64,000 nucleotides of DNA from Thermoplasmatota archaeon (GCA_023381355.1 JAMCUL010000019.1:1-64000), one strand, 5' to 3'; counted from the stretch's first letter, positions 20,158 through 30,716 are shown. Notes: a model not told the origin generated them from the letters alone. A program made the numbers and translations.

Positions 20158-21312
20158 ATTTACGATTTTATAGTAAACGGAGCAGGTCCGGCAGGTTCAT
20201 TTGCCGCATATAACCTGAGCATGAAGGGATTCAGGGTGCTCCAGCTGGAGGAGCATCCGTCAGTTGGAAAGCCAGTCGAATGCACAGGACTTGTTTCCAG
20301 AAGGGTTATAGAGATGAGCAGAACATCATCTGTGGTAAACATGGTTCACGGGGCTCACATATACTTTCCCGATGATGATAGCATACACATCAGGAAGGAT
20401 GAAGAAACATATGTCCTGGAACGTGACAGATTTGACCAGGATGTCTCAGGTCTCGCAACCGGTGCAGGAACAGATCTCAGGCTGAGTAGCACTGTCAGGA
20501 ATGTTGAATCAGGTGATGAGGGTGTCAGGGTCACATTCAGGGAAGATGGTGATTTAAGGGAGGAGAGTGCTATGGCGGTGATTGGTGCTGACGGAGCAAA
20601 CAGCATCACACGCAAGATACTGTTTCAAGGAATGAAGATCGCCAGAGTGATTTCAGCATACCAGATTGATTGTGCAGTTAAGATGGATGACCAGGATTCC
20701 GTGAATGTATACCTTGGCTCAAAATATTCGAAAGGATTCTTCGGTTGGGCAGCCCCTGCAGATGATCTTTCAAGGATCGGCACAGCAGGTTTCGGGATGT
20801 CAAGAGAAAAATTCATCAGCATTTACTCGAAGTTTGGGAATCCGTCCAAAATAACCATTACAGGCGGTCCGATACCGATAAGTACACTCGAAAGAACATA
20901 CGGAAACAGGGTCCTCCTTGCGGGAGACGCTGGTGGAATAGTCAAGCCACTGAGTGGTGGTGGAATATATACAGGAATGCTCTCAGGCCAGAAGGCAGCA
21001 GAAACACTTGTTTCAGCATATGAGAACCAGGATTTCACTCCGGCCTTCCTGAGGAGGTATGAGAAGATGTGGAAGGATGAGATAGGAAAGGAACTTTCCA
21101 GGGATCTGAGAATACAGAAAATGTTTGCCAGGATCAGCGATGCTTCGTTCAATGAAATGGGAAGGAAACTGAGCAGCCCGGGAATCATGAAGCTGATAAA
21201 CGATCTTGGAGACATAGATTATCCATCATCAGTGGTCTTCAGGGTACTGATGAAGAGCCCATCGATTGTAAGGCATGTGCTTTTTCCTGTGAGGGATGGT
21301 ATTGGAAAATGA
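20158..21312 (+). CDS. Geranylgeranyl reductase family FAD-dependent oxidoreductase (start codon apparently ATT)
   Basis: Frame from 20158 encodes IYDFIVNGAGPAGSFAAYNLSMKGFRVLQLEEHPSVGKPVECTGLV (Rossmann start), 'GADGANS', 'RVLLAGDAGGIVKPLSGGGIYTGMLSG'. Confidence 0.85.
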   Translation: MYDFIVNGAGPAGSFAAYNLSMKGFRVLQLEEHPSVGKPVECTGLVSRRVIEMSRTSSVVNMVHGAHIYFPDDDSIHIRKDEETYVLERDRFDQDVSGLATGAGTDLRLSSTVRNVESGDEGVRVTFREDGDLREESAMAVIGADGANSITRKILFQGMKIARVISAYQIDCAVKMDDQDSVNVYLGSKYSKGFFGWAAPADDLSRIGTAGFGMSREKFISIYSKFGNPSKITITGGPIPISTLERTYGNRVLLAGDAGGIVKPLSGGGIYTGMLSGQKAAETLVSAYENQDFTPAFLRRYEKMWKDEIGKELSRDLRIQKMFARISDASFNEMGRKLSSPGIMKLINDLGDIDYPSSVVFRVLMKSPSIVRHVLFPVRDGIGK

Positions 21313-22192
21313 CATAAAGTACTCGTTTCTGATAATAGTATCAACACTCTCATGGGGCGTTACGTTCCCCCTCATAAAGATCTCCCTGGAATATATGTCT
21401 CCAGTGATTTTTCTTTCAGTGAGATTCGGGATTTCAGCGCTAATAATGATTCCCTTCATCCCCAGGCCCCTGAATCTTTCAGGACTGCGGGAGGGCATGA
21501 TTGCAGGATTCTTCCTGTTCATGGGTTATTATTTCCAGACGGTGGGGCTCTACTATACTACGCCTGCAATATCAGGCCTTATCACAGGGCTTTATGTTGT
21601 GCTTGTTCCCATAATTTCCTTTGTCTTCCTCAAAGTGAGGGTTGCAAGGTCTGACTGGCTTGCAGTTCTAATTGCAGTGGCAGGACTTGTCATAATTACA
21701 GGTGGCCAGTTATCAAATGCCTCGGTGCAGTTTGGAGATATCCTGACGCTCATATGCGCAGTTGGATATGCACTCCAGATGATCTATGTTGCAAGGCACA
21801 GCCATGTTGAGACTGTGAAGTTCACGTTCTTCCAGATGCTTGCCGTCTTTCTGTTTTCAACATTGCTGATACCATCATTCGGGATATACGCAAACCTCAC
21901 CATTCCAATCGTCCTGTTCAGCGTCCTCTTCACAGCGGTGTTTGCCGGGGTTATTGCATACTTCCTTGTCAACAGGGCCCTCGTTTTCGTAAAACCGGAA
22001 AAAGCCGGGATAATAATGGTATCTGAGCCCATATTTGCAGCCCTCTTTTCGGTGATAATAACTGGAGTCCCACTGAGCTACTACACCATAGCGGGTGGAT
22101 CGTTGATGGTTATTGCCATGTTCTGGACAGTCTATGATCAGTATGCAAAGAAGAAAAGGGCAATCAGTTATTCCTCACATGATGATTTATGA
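21296..22192 (+). CDS. EamA/DMT-superfamily transporter
   Basis: Ten hydrophobic segments in two halves; 'STLSWGVTFPLIKISLEYMSPVIFLSVRFGISALIM'. Confidence 0.85.
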   Translation: MVLENDIKYSFLIIVSTLSWGVTFPLIKISLEYMSPVIFLSVRFGISALIMIPFIPRPLNLSGLREGMIAGFFLFMGYYFQTVGLYYTTPAISGLITGLYVVLVPIISFVFLKVRVARSDWLAVLIAVAGLVIITGGQLSNASVQFGDILTLICAVGYALQMIYVARHSHVETVKFTFFQMLAVFLFSTLLIPSFGIYANLTIPIVLFSVLFTAVFAGVIAYFLVNRALVFVKPEKAGIIMVSEPIFAALFSVIITGVPLSYYTIAGGSLMVIAMFWTVYDQYAKKKRAISYSSHDDL

Positions 22193-24044
22193 CAACAGCA
22201 GTACCTTTCCTGTATTCCGACATCTCCCTCCCTGATGCGAGAGCCCTTCCCACTGCCACAAGATTATCCCCCTGATCTACAACAAGGACATCATTATAGG
22301 GTATGATATCCGGGTCGCATTCTACGATAAACTGGAAGAATACGGATTTTCCGACTGAATTGAACGTGGCGCTTTCTTCTGTGACCCTGACCCTGTTCCT
22401 TATCCCACCATGCAGTCTCCTGATGATCTCGCCCCCGGTCATTGTGAGTGCAAGATATCCATCATGAGCCCTCATGGTTGCAATTATCCCTTCACCATTC
22501 CTCACTGTTCTTATCCTTCCGGTGTTCCTCGATATATCAATTATGACACCGTCCGGGAACAGCGCTTTCCCAGAACCACGGCCAAACTGTACATCAGCCA
22601 GGAAACGGATCTTTTCCAGCGGGAAATATCTTGACCTAGCTGATTCCTCATCCACCTCAAATTCATCCCCATGATAGGATCCCGGGATTCTTTCCGAGAC
22701 TATTGACTGTTGCACCGGATAGGATTCATCCATCTCTGCAGGTACCATGATTTCTCCAAGGGGAAACATGAAATTGCGGTCTGAATGCTCATATATCCGC
22801 CTGATGAATTTCTGGTCCAAACCAGCAGGAAGGCAGTATCTTGGGTGAATCTTCACATAATTGCCTCCCGATTCCCTTATCTTCTCGATACGCCTGCCAT
22901 ACGGGGAGAGGGACGAAAGGCTGTCGAAGTAAAAGAACGGGGATTTCCTGTACAGTTCGGTATATTTCTCAATGACATGGGAATAGTCCATTATCCTGCG
23001 AAACGCATTCATCAGGGATGGGTGGGAACGTGCCTTCCCCTCCACATACTGCCACAGGGTCTGTTCCCTGATCCTTTCCCTGATCTCTCCCAGTTCCATG
23101 TATATTGCAAACAGGTTATGCTCTGCAAGAGCCTTCTTCCTCTCTTCATCCTTGAGAGATTTCAGCTCAGTGGCAGTAAACCTGTCATGAAGTGGGGACC
23201 ATATGGGAATTTCCACAATTTCTTTGAGGTCCCTCGTGCCTTCCGGAAAAAGGAGCCTGTCATCCTTTGCATATTTAACATAGGAAGCTGAATCAAACAT
23301 ATCCACCCCGAGAAGGACTGCCATGCCCATGAACATTGGGTGCCCTCCTCCAAAAAGATGAACAGGCCTCGCAAAATCTGAATTTATCTTGGAAGTTAAT
23401 ATTATGTCTACAAGCTCACTGTACCTGTACTGCTCAAGTAGCGGAACAACTCCGCCTATTGGGAGATAGGATGCCTGAGAGCGTGACATCAGTATGGCAC
23501 TCTCCCTTCTCAAATCAGGATATATTGACCCCTGTATCGGCCCGGCGATATTGGCAGATTCAGCGATCCCTGATACCTCATCCATCCTCCTCCTTGTTTC
23601 GTATACTGCATTTGAGGCTTCTTCGAAGGTGTGATCCGGAGTTGTAAAAATATCCAGGATCGTGGAAATATCACTGCCTATGTCCACCTGAAACTTCACG
23701 GTGTCGGTATTCTGGAATTCCACATCTCCATATACGTAGCTCTGGAATGTCCCGGAATCGGTCATTATGGGCCCATCAAAGCCAACAACCGAATGCAGTC
23801 CGTCTCTGAGAACCTTTTCCTTCAGTTCAGGTGTCCGCCTAATTATATAACTGTTCGTTATCAGGCACTGCATCCCCATCTTCTTCATGGTTTCCATAGG
23901 AAGCGTCCGGATGTTCGGGTTTATCACAGGCATTATGTTTGGAGTGTCGATCCTTCCGTGCGGGGTATTGAATCTCCCTATCCTGGCCAGCCCTTCCCTG
24001 TGAAGGAGTTCCATTGTTATTTTTTCCTCACCCAGAATGCTCAC
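22164..24044 (-). CDS. tgtA: tRNA-guanine(15) transglycosylase (archaeosine synthesis), TGT plus C-terminal PUA
   Basis: 'GRIDTPNIMPVINPN', 'MTDSGTFQSYVYGDVE', 'PVHLFGGGHPMFMGMAVLLGVDMFDSASY'; C-terminal PUA-like region. Confidence 0.93.
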   Translation of the reverse strand: MSILGEEKITMELLHREGLARIGRFNTPHGRIDTPNIMPVINPNIRTLPMETMKKMGMQCLITNSYIIRRTPELKEKVLRDGLHSVVGFDGPIMTDSGTFQSYVYGDVEFQNTDTVKFQVDIGSDISTILDIFTTPDHTFEEASNAVYETRRRMDEVSGIAESANIAGPIQGSIYPDLRRESAILMSRSQASYLPIGGVVPLLEQYRYSELVDIILTSKINSDFARPVHLFGGGHPMFMGMAVLLGVDMFDSASYVKYAKDDRLLFPEGTRDLKEIVEIPIWSPLHDRFTATELKSLKDEERKKALAEHNLFAIYMELGEIRERIREQTLWQYVEGKARSHPSLMNAFRRIMDYSHVIEKYTELYRKSPFFYFDSLSSLSPYGRRIEKIRESGGNYVKIHPRYCLPAGLDQKFIRRIYEHSDRNFMFPLGEIMVPAEMDESYPVQQSIVSERIPGSYHGDEFEVDEESARSRYFPLEKIRFLADVQFGRGSGKALFPDGVIIDISRNTGRIRTVRNGEGIIATMRAHDGYLALTMTGGEIIRRLHGGIRNRVRVTEESATFNSVGKSVFFQFIVECDPDIIPYNDVLVVDQGDNLVAVGRALASGREMSEYRKGTAVVINHHVRNN

Positions 24045-25820
24045 CTAGTCCGAATAGTAGTATTCTCCCCTGCCTATCTGCTCTCTGTCCATGCTGCTTC
24101 CCGGCTTGTTGATTCTTGGCCTGCCTGTGTTATGATCTCTCCTGAAAGTGACTCCAGCTTCCTTCAGGAACAGGTTCATCCCTTCACGCATTGTCATCGG
24201 TCCGTAGGCGGTCCCTTCCTTGCCGGGTTCACCAAGAAATACCATGAGGAAGTCTGAAATTATGTCGATGAAGTATATGTCGTGATCCACGATCATCGCT
24301 GTCTTCTTGCGGTTTTCCATTGTCCTTCTAATTATCTTTCCCACTTCCATCCTCGTGGAACTATCAAGATTTGCAGAAGGCTCATCCATCAGGTAAAGGT
24401 CAGCATCCGTTGCAAGAGTTATTGCTATTGAGAGCCTCTGAAGTTCTCCGCCTGACAGGCTCTGCACATCTTTCTCCATCAGAGGGTCAATGTCAAGTGG
24501 CCTGAATATCTCATTTTTCACAAAGATATCGCTCATGTTTTCCTTCAGTGACCTGAAGAGTAAGTCCTCGCACGTGCCGTCGAAATCGGTTGAAATATAC
24601 TGTGGCTTGTATGCAATCCTTACTTTCGGATCAACGAAGCCGGAATCCTCCTTCATTACTCCCGCAAGGATTTTGGTGAATGACGATTTTCCCAGGGCAT
24701 TCCTGCCAAGAACACCGGTCACCGAACCGATTTCAAGGTTACCCTTGGGTGCCTTAAGAGTGAAATCACCAAGCTTCTTCGTGATGTCCTGCCACTGCAC
24801 GAGATCTGGAGTCACTGTCCTCCTGCTTGCACCCTTCTGCTCAAATTTTATCCTTTCCTTCCTGATCCTCACATTTTCTTCCTTAAGATATCCTTCCAGA
24901 AACTGGTTTATGGCCTTGTTTGGGGATTTCTGCTGTACGATGACGCCGTATACCCCGGGAGAGCCATATACCAGGTGTATCTGGTCTGATATCCAGTCAA
25001 GTATTGCGAGATCGTGCTCCACAACAAATACGGTTTTCCCGCGGTCCGCATTTTCCCTGAGTATTCTTGCAACCCTCAGTCTTTCCGATATATCGAGATA
25101 TGAGGATACCTCATCGATCAGGAGTATATCGCCATCCTTCAGAAGTGCTGCTGCAACTGCAAGCTTCTGAAGCTCGCCGCCAGAGGCACTCCTTACATCT
25201 TTCTCGAGAGAATTTTCCATGGCAAGATCCCTGACAACACTGTCCAGATTGCCATTAAGGTCAGATTTGACAAGCAGTTCCCTTATTGTACCCTTTGCCA
25301 CCTTTGGTATCTGATCCACAAACTGGCTCTTCAGGACGACCATCTTTTTCCCATCATAAACATCCCTGAAATAATCCCCAAGTATGCTGTTCGAATATTT
25401 CTCAATTACCTGTTCCCTGCTGCCTTCCCTGTCGAATTTCCCGAAGTTTGGCACCACGATTCCGCTCAGAATGTTCATTGTTGTGGTCTTTCCCATTCCG
25501 TTCGGTCCCAGTATGGCTGTTATCCCGCGTCCGGGGACAGGAATTGAATACAGCCTGAATCCATTTTCACTGTACTGGTGCACATTATCCTTATTCAGCT
25601 CGTCAGGTACAGTGACAATTTTAATTGCTCCAAAGGGACATCTATTCACGCAAATCCCACAGCCTATGCATAGATTTTCCGTTATGAGCGGATAAATATC
25701 CTCTCCCTGGTTGAATTCTATTGTTGGCGTCCCTGAACGAACCGGAGGGCAGTATGCCTGACACTCATGATTGCATTTCTTTGGATGGCACTTCTCCTTA
25801 TCCAGAACAGCAATATGCAT
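24045..25820 (-). CDS. ABCE1/Rli1-type ribosome recycling ATPase
   Basis: N-terminal ferredoxin cysteines 'CIGCGICVNRCPFGAI', two ABC cassettes ('GPNGMGKTT', 'GRNALGKSS') with 'SGGELQ' signatures. Confidence 0.96.
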   Translation of the reverse strand: MHIAVLDKEKCHPKKCNHECQAYCPPVRSGTPTIEFNQGEDIYPLITENLCIGCGICVNRCPFGAIKIVTVPDELNKDNVHQYSENGFRLYSIPVPGRGITAILGPNGMGKTTTMNILSGIVVPNFGKFDREGSREQVIEKYSNSILGDYFRDVYDGKKMVVLKSQFVDQIPKVAKGTIRELLVKSDLNGNLDSVVRDLAMENSLEKDVRSASGGELQKLAVAAALLKDGDILLIDEVSSYLDISERLRVARILRENADRGKTVFVVEHDLAILDWISDQIHLVYGSPGVYGVIVQQKSPNKAINQFLEGYLKEENVRIRKERIKFEQKGASRRTVTPDLVQWQDITKKLGDFTLKAPKGNLEIGSVTGVLGRNALGKSSFTKILAGVMKEDSGFVDPKVRIAYKPQYISTDFDGTCEDLLFRSLKENMSDIFVKNEIFRPLDIDPLMEKDVQSLSGGELQRLSIAITLATDADLYLMDEPSANLDSSTRMEVGKIIRRTMENRKKTAMIVDHDIYFIDIISDFLMVFLGEPGKEGTAYGPMTMREGMNLFLKEAGVTFRRDHNTGRPRINKPGSSMDREQIGRGEYYYSD

Positions 25821-25829
25821 AAGACCAAC

Positions 25830-26255
25830 TCAGTTGAGGGACCAGTATTCGTCCGGTATCTCTTCATACACGGAAAAATCCTGATCCTCGCCCATATCCA
25901 TATAATTGGACTTCATCTGGGCAAGTGACATTATTTTTGATATGTTGAGAATCCAGTAATGGATCCTCCATTCCCTTCCATCGAAGAGAGTTGTTTCTTC
26001 CCTCTCTGTCCTGAGGACGCCAATGTCCTCCATTGTGTAAAATGCATCCCTGTCCTCAGGCTCAAGCATGTTGTCTATAACCCTGTCACTATATCCAAAA
26101 AAATTTATAAGATGCTCAGCGGCTGCCATGGATTCCTCGTATACCATCCTCTTGTTCTGTAAACTTAAACCTCTGCTGATAGCCTGCGACAGCTCATCTA
26201 TCTTAGTATAATTTCTGACCTGTTTACCCTTAATTTCACTACTATCGTCTGACAT
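25830..26255 (-). CDS. Conserved hypothetical, acidic, Thermoplasmata-type
   Basis: Complete ORF upstream of and co-directional with ABCE1; no recognised catalytic motif. Confidence 0.6.
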   Translation of the reverse strand: MSDDSSEIKGKQVRNYTKIDELSQAISRGLSLQNKRMVYEESMAAAEHLINFFGYSDRVIDNMLEPEDRDAFYTMEDIGVLRTEREETTLFDGREWRIHYWILNISKIMSLAQMKSNYMDMGEDQDFSVYEEIPDEYWSLN

Positions 26256-26310
26256 ATGAACACTCTATGATCGGCAGATATAACATATTACAATTGACCT
26301 ATTAACGTTA

Positions 26311-27360
26311 TTGATTTATATACTCGTAATATTCAGTTATATGGATTCCACACCATCTTTTTTTTATCCACAGCACCTTAATTCAGGTGGCAAACTCTCG
26401 ATTATGTCCTATTATGAATCGGACAGTAATGACCTGAGTTCAGTCCAGATCAAAGGCAGGTCATACAGGAGAGTCAGTGAAGAATTATCGACCAGCGAGA
26501 TCAGGGATATTCTCCGGGCAGATGGACTTGAGGATTATGCCGGTTTCATGACGAATGGCATGGTAATGCAGCTTGGTGACGGGCATGCCGGAAGGTCCGC
26601 CATCATGGCAATAGTAAATGCCACGCCTGATTCATTCTTCTCTGATTCCCGCCTCTCTGGGCACGTTCCTGAAAAGATCATTGAATCCGGGGCAGATATT
26701 ATAGATATTGGGGGAGAAAGTACCAGGCCGGGATCAAGGGAAATAACCGGTGAAATAGAGATCGAAAGGCTCCAGGACATACTCCCTGCATTGAGGTCTC
26801 AATTCAATGGACCCATATCTCTCGATACAAGACATATCCGGGTTGTTGAGAAATTTTCCTCACTCATAGACATGGTTAATGATGTTTCCGGGCTGATGGA
26901 CAGGGACCTTGCCTGTACTGCCTTCGAAAACGGGTTGAAATATGTCCTGATGCACATAAATGGTGAGGTGAATAATATGACCGCCAGGGAAAACTATTCA
27001 GATCTTCCCGGAGAAATGGCTGAATTCTATTTCAAAAATCTAAGGATTCTTATGAATATGGGAATGAAGCCTGAAAATATCATCATCGATCCGGGACTGG
27101 GCTTTTCAAAGAACTTTGAGCATGACTATTATCTTGTGAGGAATACCAACGTATTCACCCTTGGTTTCACCAGGCTTGTAGGTCATTCTAGAAAGAGGTT
27201 TCTCGGGGCAAAAACGGGGTCAGGAATCAAGGACAGACTTCCGGAGACACTCGCTGCAAGCTTATATCTGGAAAGGAAAGGAATTGAGATATTGAGGGTG
27301 CACGATCCAGGTGAGAATATCAGATTTCTTGAACAATTTCGTTTTCTTTCTCAGCAGTAA
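26311..27360 (+). CDS. folP: Dihydropteroate synthase (start probably internal, e.g. about 26341 or 26404)
   Basis: 'IMAIVNATPDSFFSDSR', 'GADIIDIGGESTRPGS', 'VNDVSGL', 'IIIDPGLGFSK', 'VGHSRKRFLG'. Confidence 0.92.
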   Translation: MIYILVIFSYMDSTPSFFYPQHLNSGGKLSIMSYYESDSNDLSSVQIKGRSYRRVSEELSTSEIRDILRADGLEDYAGFMTNGMVMQLGDGHAGRSAIMAIVNATPDSFFSDSRLSGHVPEKIIESGADIIDIGGESTRPGSREITGEIEIERLQDILPALRSQFNGPISLDTRHIRVVEKFSSLIDMVNDVSGLMDRDLACTAFENGLKYVLMHINGEVNNMTARENYSDLPGEMAEFYFKNLRILMNMGMKPENIIIDPGLGFSKNFEHDYYLVRNTNVFTLGFTRLVGHSRKRFLGAKTGSGIKDRLPETLAASLYLERKGIEILRVHDPGENIRFLEQFRFLSQQ

Positions 27361-27763
27361 GGCATTCTTCACAGATGCCTCGAACCAGAACCGTTGAGGA
27401 AAGGATCTTCCCCTTAACATCTGATTCGATCTGCTTCAGATCTCCCTGAATTTCTGAATCATAAATCTTCCCACAGGACTGGCAGTAGAAATTTATGTGC
27501 GGTTCAACCCTTCCCTCGTACATTGCCCTGCCGTTGACTTCAAATGAATTGATCAGCCCACGCTCGGTGAAAACCTTCAGTATATTGTATACAGTCGCAG
27601 CTGGTATGTTGGGGTTCTCCTTCTTTACATATTCATGTATATTCTCTGCAGAAAAGTGATCCCCACTCCCCCTTTTTATATATTCAAGTATCTTGACTCT
27701 CTGTGGTGTCACTTTGAGTCCGTGATTTTTGATTTGTTCTTCGGTGATTCCCATTCTAATCAA
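27320..27763 (-). CDS. Fur/PerR family metalloregulator
   Basis: 'LKVTPQRVKILEYI', 'PAATVYNILKVFTERGLI', 'EPHINFYCQSCGKIYD', C-terminal 'CEEC'. Confidence 0.92.
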   Translation of the reverse strand: MIRMGITEEQIKNHGLKVTPQRVKILEYIKRGSGDHFSAENIHEYVKKENPNIPAATVYNILKVFTERGLINSFEVNGRAMYEGRVEPHINFYCQSCGKIYDSEIQGDLKQIESDVKGKILSSTVLVRGICEECLTAEKENEIVQEI

Positions 27764-27773
27764 ATCATTTAAT

Positions 27774-27812
27774 CCTTATTAAGTATTTTTAACTAACACC
27801 TTAAGGATAAGG
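27774..27812. promoter_or_regulatory. Inverted repeat in fur-hisS divergent intergenic region (candidate operator)
   Basis: CCTTAT (27774-27779) ... CCTTAAGG (27799-27806) ATAAGG (27807-27812) immediately upstream of hisS ATG. Confidence 0.35.
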
Positions 27813-27813
27813 T

Positions 27814-29076
27814 ATGATTGATCGACTCAAAGGTTTCAGGGATTTTTATCCTGAGGACATGGAGATAAGGGAAAATATATTCAGCACGATGAGGGAGAGA
27901 GCAAGAGTTTTTGGATTCAGGCCAATCGACTATCCGAGCCTGGAACTCCTGGAAATGTTCAGATTGAAATCAGGTGATGAAATATTATCCCAGACTTACA
28001 GTTTCAGGGATAGGGGTGATCGTGAGATCACACTAATCCCGGAGGCAACACCCTCAACTGTGAGGATGCTGGTTGCAAGAAAAGACCTTCCCAGGCCGGT
28101 GAGATGGTACAATATACCCAAGCTTTGGAGATATGAGGAACCCCAATCCGGAAGAACAAGGGAACATGTCCAGATGAATGCAGATATTTTTGGAGATGAT
28201 TCTGCTGTGGCCGATGCGGACATAATCGGACTGGCCTGTTCAATCCTCAATTCCCTGGGCCTCGAATCGAGGTATGAGGTTAGAATCAATGAAAGGAAGA
28301 TAATGGAATACATCCTCACTGAATCTGGTTCACGAAATATCCTGTCGGATATGGCAGTAATAGACAGGTTTCACAAATCAGATAAGGAGGAAATTGTCAG
28401 TAAACTTTCTGCAAATGGAATGGGTAGTGAAAATGCAGAAAGGATGTATGACTTCCTGGGCAGAAAGTATAAGATAAATGCAATAGAGGAAGGGATTGGC
28501 GAATTCTTCAATTTTTCAGATTTCAGGGAAAAAATCCAGAGACTTGAGAGGACAGGAGAGATCCTTGTAGACAATGGATTCAGGGATGTTGTATTCAATC
28601 CTTCAACTGTAAGGGGACTTGCCTACTATACAGGAATTGTCTTTGAGGGATTTGACATCCAGGGCAAGTTCAGATCTATTTTTGGTGGGGGAAGATATGA
28701 CAATCTAAGTTCACTTTTCTCCGGTATTGAGATTCCGGCAGTTGGCTTTGGCATGGGAGATGCCGTTCTTGAGAACCTGATGAGGGACCTCGATCTCTGG
28801 AAACAGAAGAGTAAAGTAAGGAGATATTACATAATAGGAATTGGAGATGCGGGGAACCTGGCAGCAGTAAAGATGGCATTCTCCCTTAGAGACAGGGGGA
28901 TTCAGGCCGTTGCACACACAGGTGGGAAAAACCTGTCAAACGCAATGAAAACGGCATCAAATCTTAATTTCACGCATGCAGTGATGATTGGGAGCAAGGA
29001 AATCGAGGAAAAAAACTGTACAGTCAGAGATCTTGCATCCGGTGAACAGAAAAATGTCAACCCGGATGATATTTAA
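27814..29076 (+). CDS. hisS: Histidyl-tRNA synthetase
   Basis: 'RGFRDFYPEDM', class II motif 2 'WRYEEPQSGRTREHVQMNADIFG', 'GLAYYTGIVFEGF', 'FGGGRYDNL'. Confidence 0.95.
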   Translation: MIDRLKGFRDFYPEDMEIRENIFSTMRERARVFGFRPIDYPSLELLEMFRLKSGDEILSQTYSFRDRGDREITLIPEATPSTVRMLVARKDLPRPVRWYNIPKLWRYEEPQSGRTREHVQMNADIFGDDSAVADADIIGLACSILNSLGLESRYEVRINERKIMEYILTESGSRNILSDMAVIDRFHKSDKEEIVSKLSANGMGSENAERMYDFLGRKYKINAIEEGIGEFFNFSDFREKIQRLERTGEILVDNGFRDVVFNPSTVRGLAYYTGIVFEGFDIQGKFRSIFGGGRYDNLSSLFSGIEIPAVGFGMGDAVLENLMRDLDLWKQKSKVRRYYIIGIGDAGNLAAVKMAFSLRDRGIQAVAHTGGKNLSNAMKTASNLNFTHAVMIGSKEIEEKNCTVRDLASGEQKNVNPDDI

Positions 29077-29151
29077 TGAAGCAGGATAAAACTGTTCATA
29101 ACCAGTTGAAAAATTTATTAATCATTTACCATTCCGTTAATAGGTGATAAA

Positions 29152-29385
29152 ATGTCAATAGCTTTTGTTCTTGTAAGTACTGTTCCCGGAAAGGAGCAGG
29201 AAGTATACAATAAGATTTCCAAGATTAACTATGTGGTTGAGATACATCCTCTCTTTGGGGAATACGACCTGATCGTCAAGATTGATGCACAGGATTTCAG
29301 TGAACTCGGTAAGGTCGTGATTGAACAGATAAGGAAGATCGATGGCGTTATAGATACGAAAACACTTGCAGGAATAAAGTTGTGA
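29152..29385 (+). CDS. Stand-alone Lrp/AsnC ligand-binding (RAM) domain protein
   Basis: 77 aa with 'VVEIHPLFGEYDLIVKIDAQDFSELGKVVIEQIRKIDGVIDTKTL'. Confidence 0.88.
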   Translation: MSIAFVLVSTVPGKEQEVYNKISKINYVVEIHPLFGEYDLIVKIDAQDFSELGKVVIEQIRKIDGVIDTKTLAGIKL

Positions 29386-29390
29386 TCTGA

Positions 29391-29711
29391 ATGAGTGACG
29401 TACTACCATGGTATCCTACATGGAATCTTGATATATTCCTTCTTACCATAATCGGAATCATTGCCCTGTCCCTTCTTATCTTTGGAATACTGACAGCTTA
29501 TTTTGGAAAGTCAAAGACAAGGGCTGTTGGGGGAGGGATGATCGTGGGTGCACTGATAATCGGTTTTATTACGTATTATCTCTCAGACTATGTATTCAAG
29601 CTCAGTCTGGTAAATGAGGTCATACTGGGTGCCCTGTTCTATCTTATTGCCGCAATCATAGGCGTAGTTATAGGATTACTTATATTCCTCGCTGCAATCA
29701 TGAAAACCTGA
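29391..29711 (+). CDS. Small membrane protein of unknown function
   Basis: Three to four hydrophobic segments; tightly packed between lrp-like gene and guaA-B. Confidence 0.65.
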   Translation: MSDVLPWYPTWNLDIFLLTIIGIIALSLLIFGILTAYFGKSKTRAVGGGMIVGALIIGFITYYLSDYVFKLSLVNEVILGALFYLIAAIIGVVIGLLIFLAAIMKT

Positions 29712-29717
29712 GGTTTC

Positions 29718-30647
29718 ATGGTTTCGCAGATGATGGATGATGTTCTCAGGAACATAAGGGAAAATTTGGATGGAAAAGGGATCCTGGCCTGTTCAGGTGG
29801 TACTGACAGCTCAGTGCTTGCAGTGGCGAGTGCCATGGTTGCAGGCGACAACGTGAAAACAATTTTTATCGATACCGGGCTTCTCAGAATAGGAGAAAGG
29901 GAGAGGGTCCAGAAGCTTTTTGATGATTTTCACATAAATGGCCAGATAGTTGATGCATCCGACCAGTTCATTGCAAACCTGAGAGGAGTTACAGATCCTG
30001 AAAGGAAGAGGAAGGTGATAGGGGAGACCTTCATCCGGATATTTGAGGATCTGGCCACAGGAAGCGATGCTAAATACCTCCTCCAGGGGACCATTGCCCC
30101 TGACTGGATCGAGAGTGGTGGAAAGAACCGGGATGCGATAAAAAGCCACCATAACGTAGGAGGACTGCCAGAGAAGATGAACCTGAAGCTTATAGAGCCC
30201 CTCAGGGACCTCTACAAGGATGAAGTAAGACAGTTAAGCAGTGAAATGGGCCTCGATCAGTATCTCCAGCCCTTTCCCGGGCCAGGACTTGCAGTAAGAA
30301 TTATAGGTGAAGTTACAAGGGATAGACTTGACCGGCTAAGGCGTGCAACGAGGATTGTGGAAGAGATTGTGGAGGGGAAGTACGCCCCTGAGGATAGGCC
30401 GTGGCAGTATTTTGCCGTCTATGTCCCTGTTAAGACAACTGGTGTCCATGGGGACAAGAGATCCTATGGTGATACGATTGCAATAAGGGCAGTGAATTCA
30501 CTGGATGCGATGACGGCAACATTTTCCAGGATAGACTGGGAAATTATTGAGGAGATGTCAGTCAGGATAAGCAACGAGATAGAGGGGATAAACAGGGTTG
30601 TGTATGATGTCACGCATAAACCACCGGGGACAATAGAATGGGAGTAA
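29718..30647 (+). CDS. guaAB: GMP synthase subunit B (ATP pyrophosphatase)
   Basis: '[17 protein letters not shown]', '[13 protein letters not shown]', '[16 protein letters not shown]', C-term '[14 protein letters not shown]'. Confidence 0.96.
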   Translation: MVSQMMDDVLRNIRENLDGKGILACSGGTDSSVLAVASAMVAGDNVKTIFIDTGLLRIGERERVQKLFDDFHINGQIVDASDQFIANLRGVTDPERKRKVIGETFIRIFEDLATGSDAKYLLQGTIAPDWIESGGKNRDAIKSHHNVGGLPEKMNLKLIEPLRDLYKDEVRQLSSEMGLDQYLQPFPGPGLAVRIIGEVTRDRLDRLRRATRIVEEIVEGKYAPEDRPWQYFAVYVPVKTTGVHGDKRSYGDTIAIRAVNSLDAMTATFSRIDWEIIEEMSVRISNEIEGINRVVYDVTHKPPGTIEWE

Positions 30648-30716
30648 GAAGTGAAATGAATATATATTTAAAAAGAATGAGCATAGACCTTAAGCGTAAA
30701 AGAGAGATGAAATAAA

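Noticed and set aside
22785-25170. Long plus-strand ORFs antisense to tgtA and ABCE1 (23631..24257, 24490..25170)
   Set aside because: Antisense shadow ORFs of well-recognised conserved genes.
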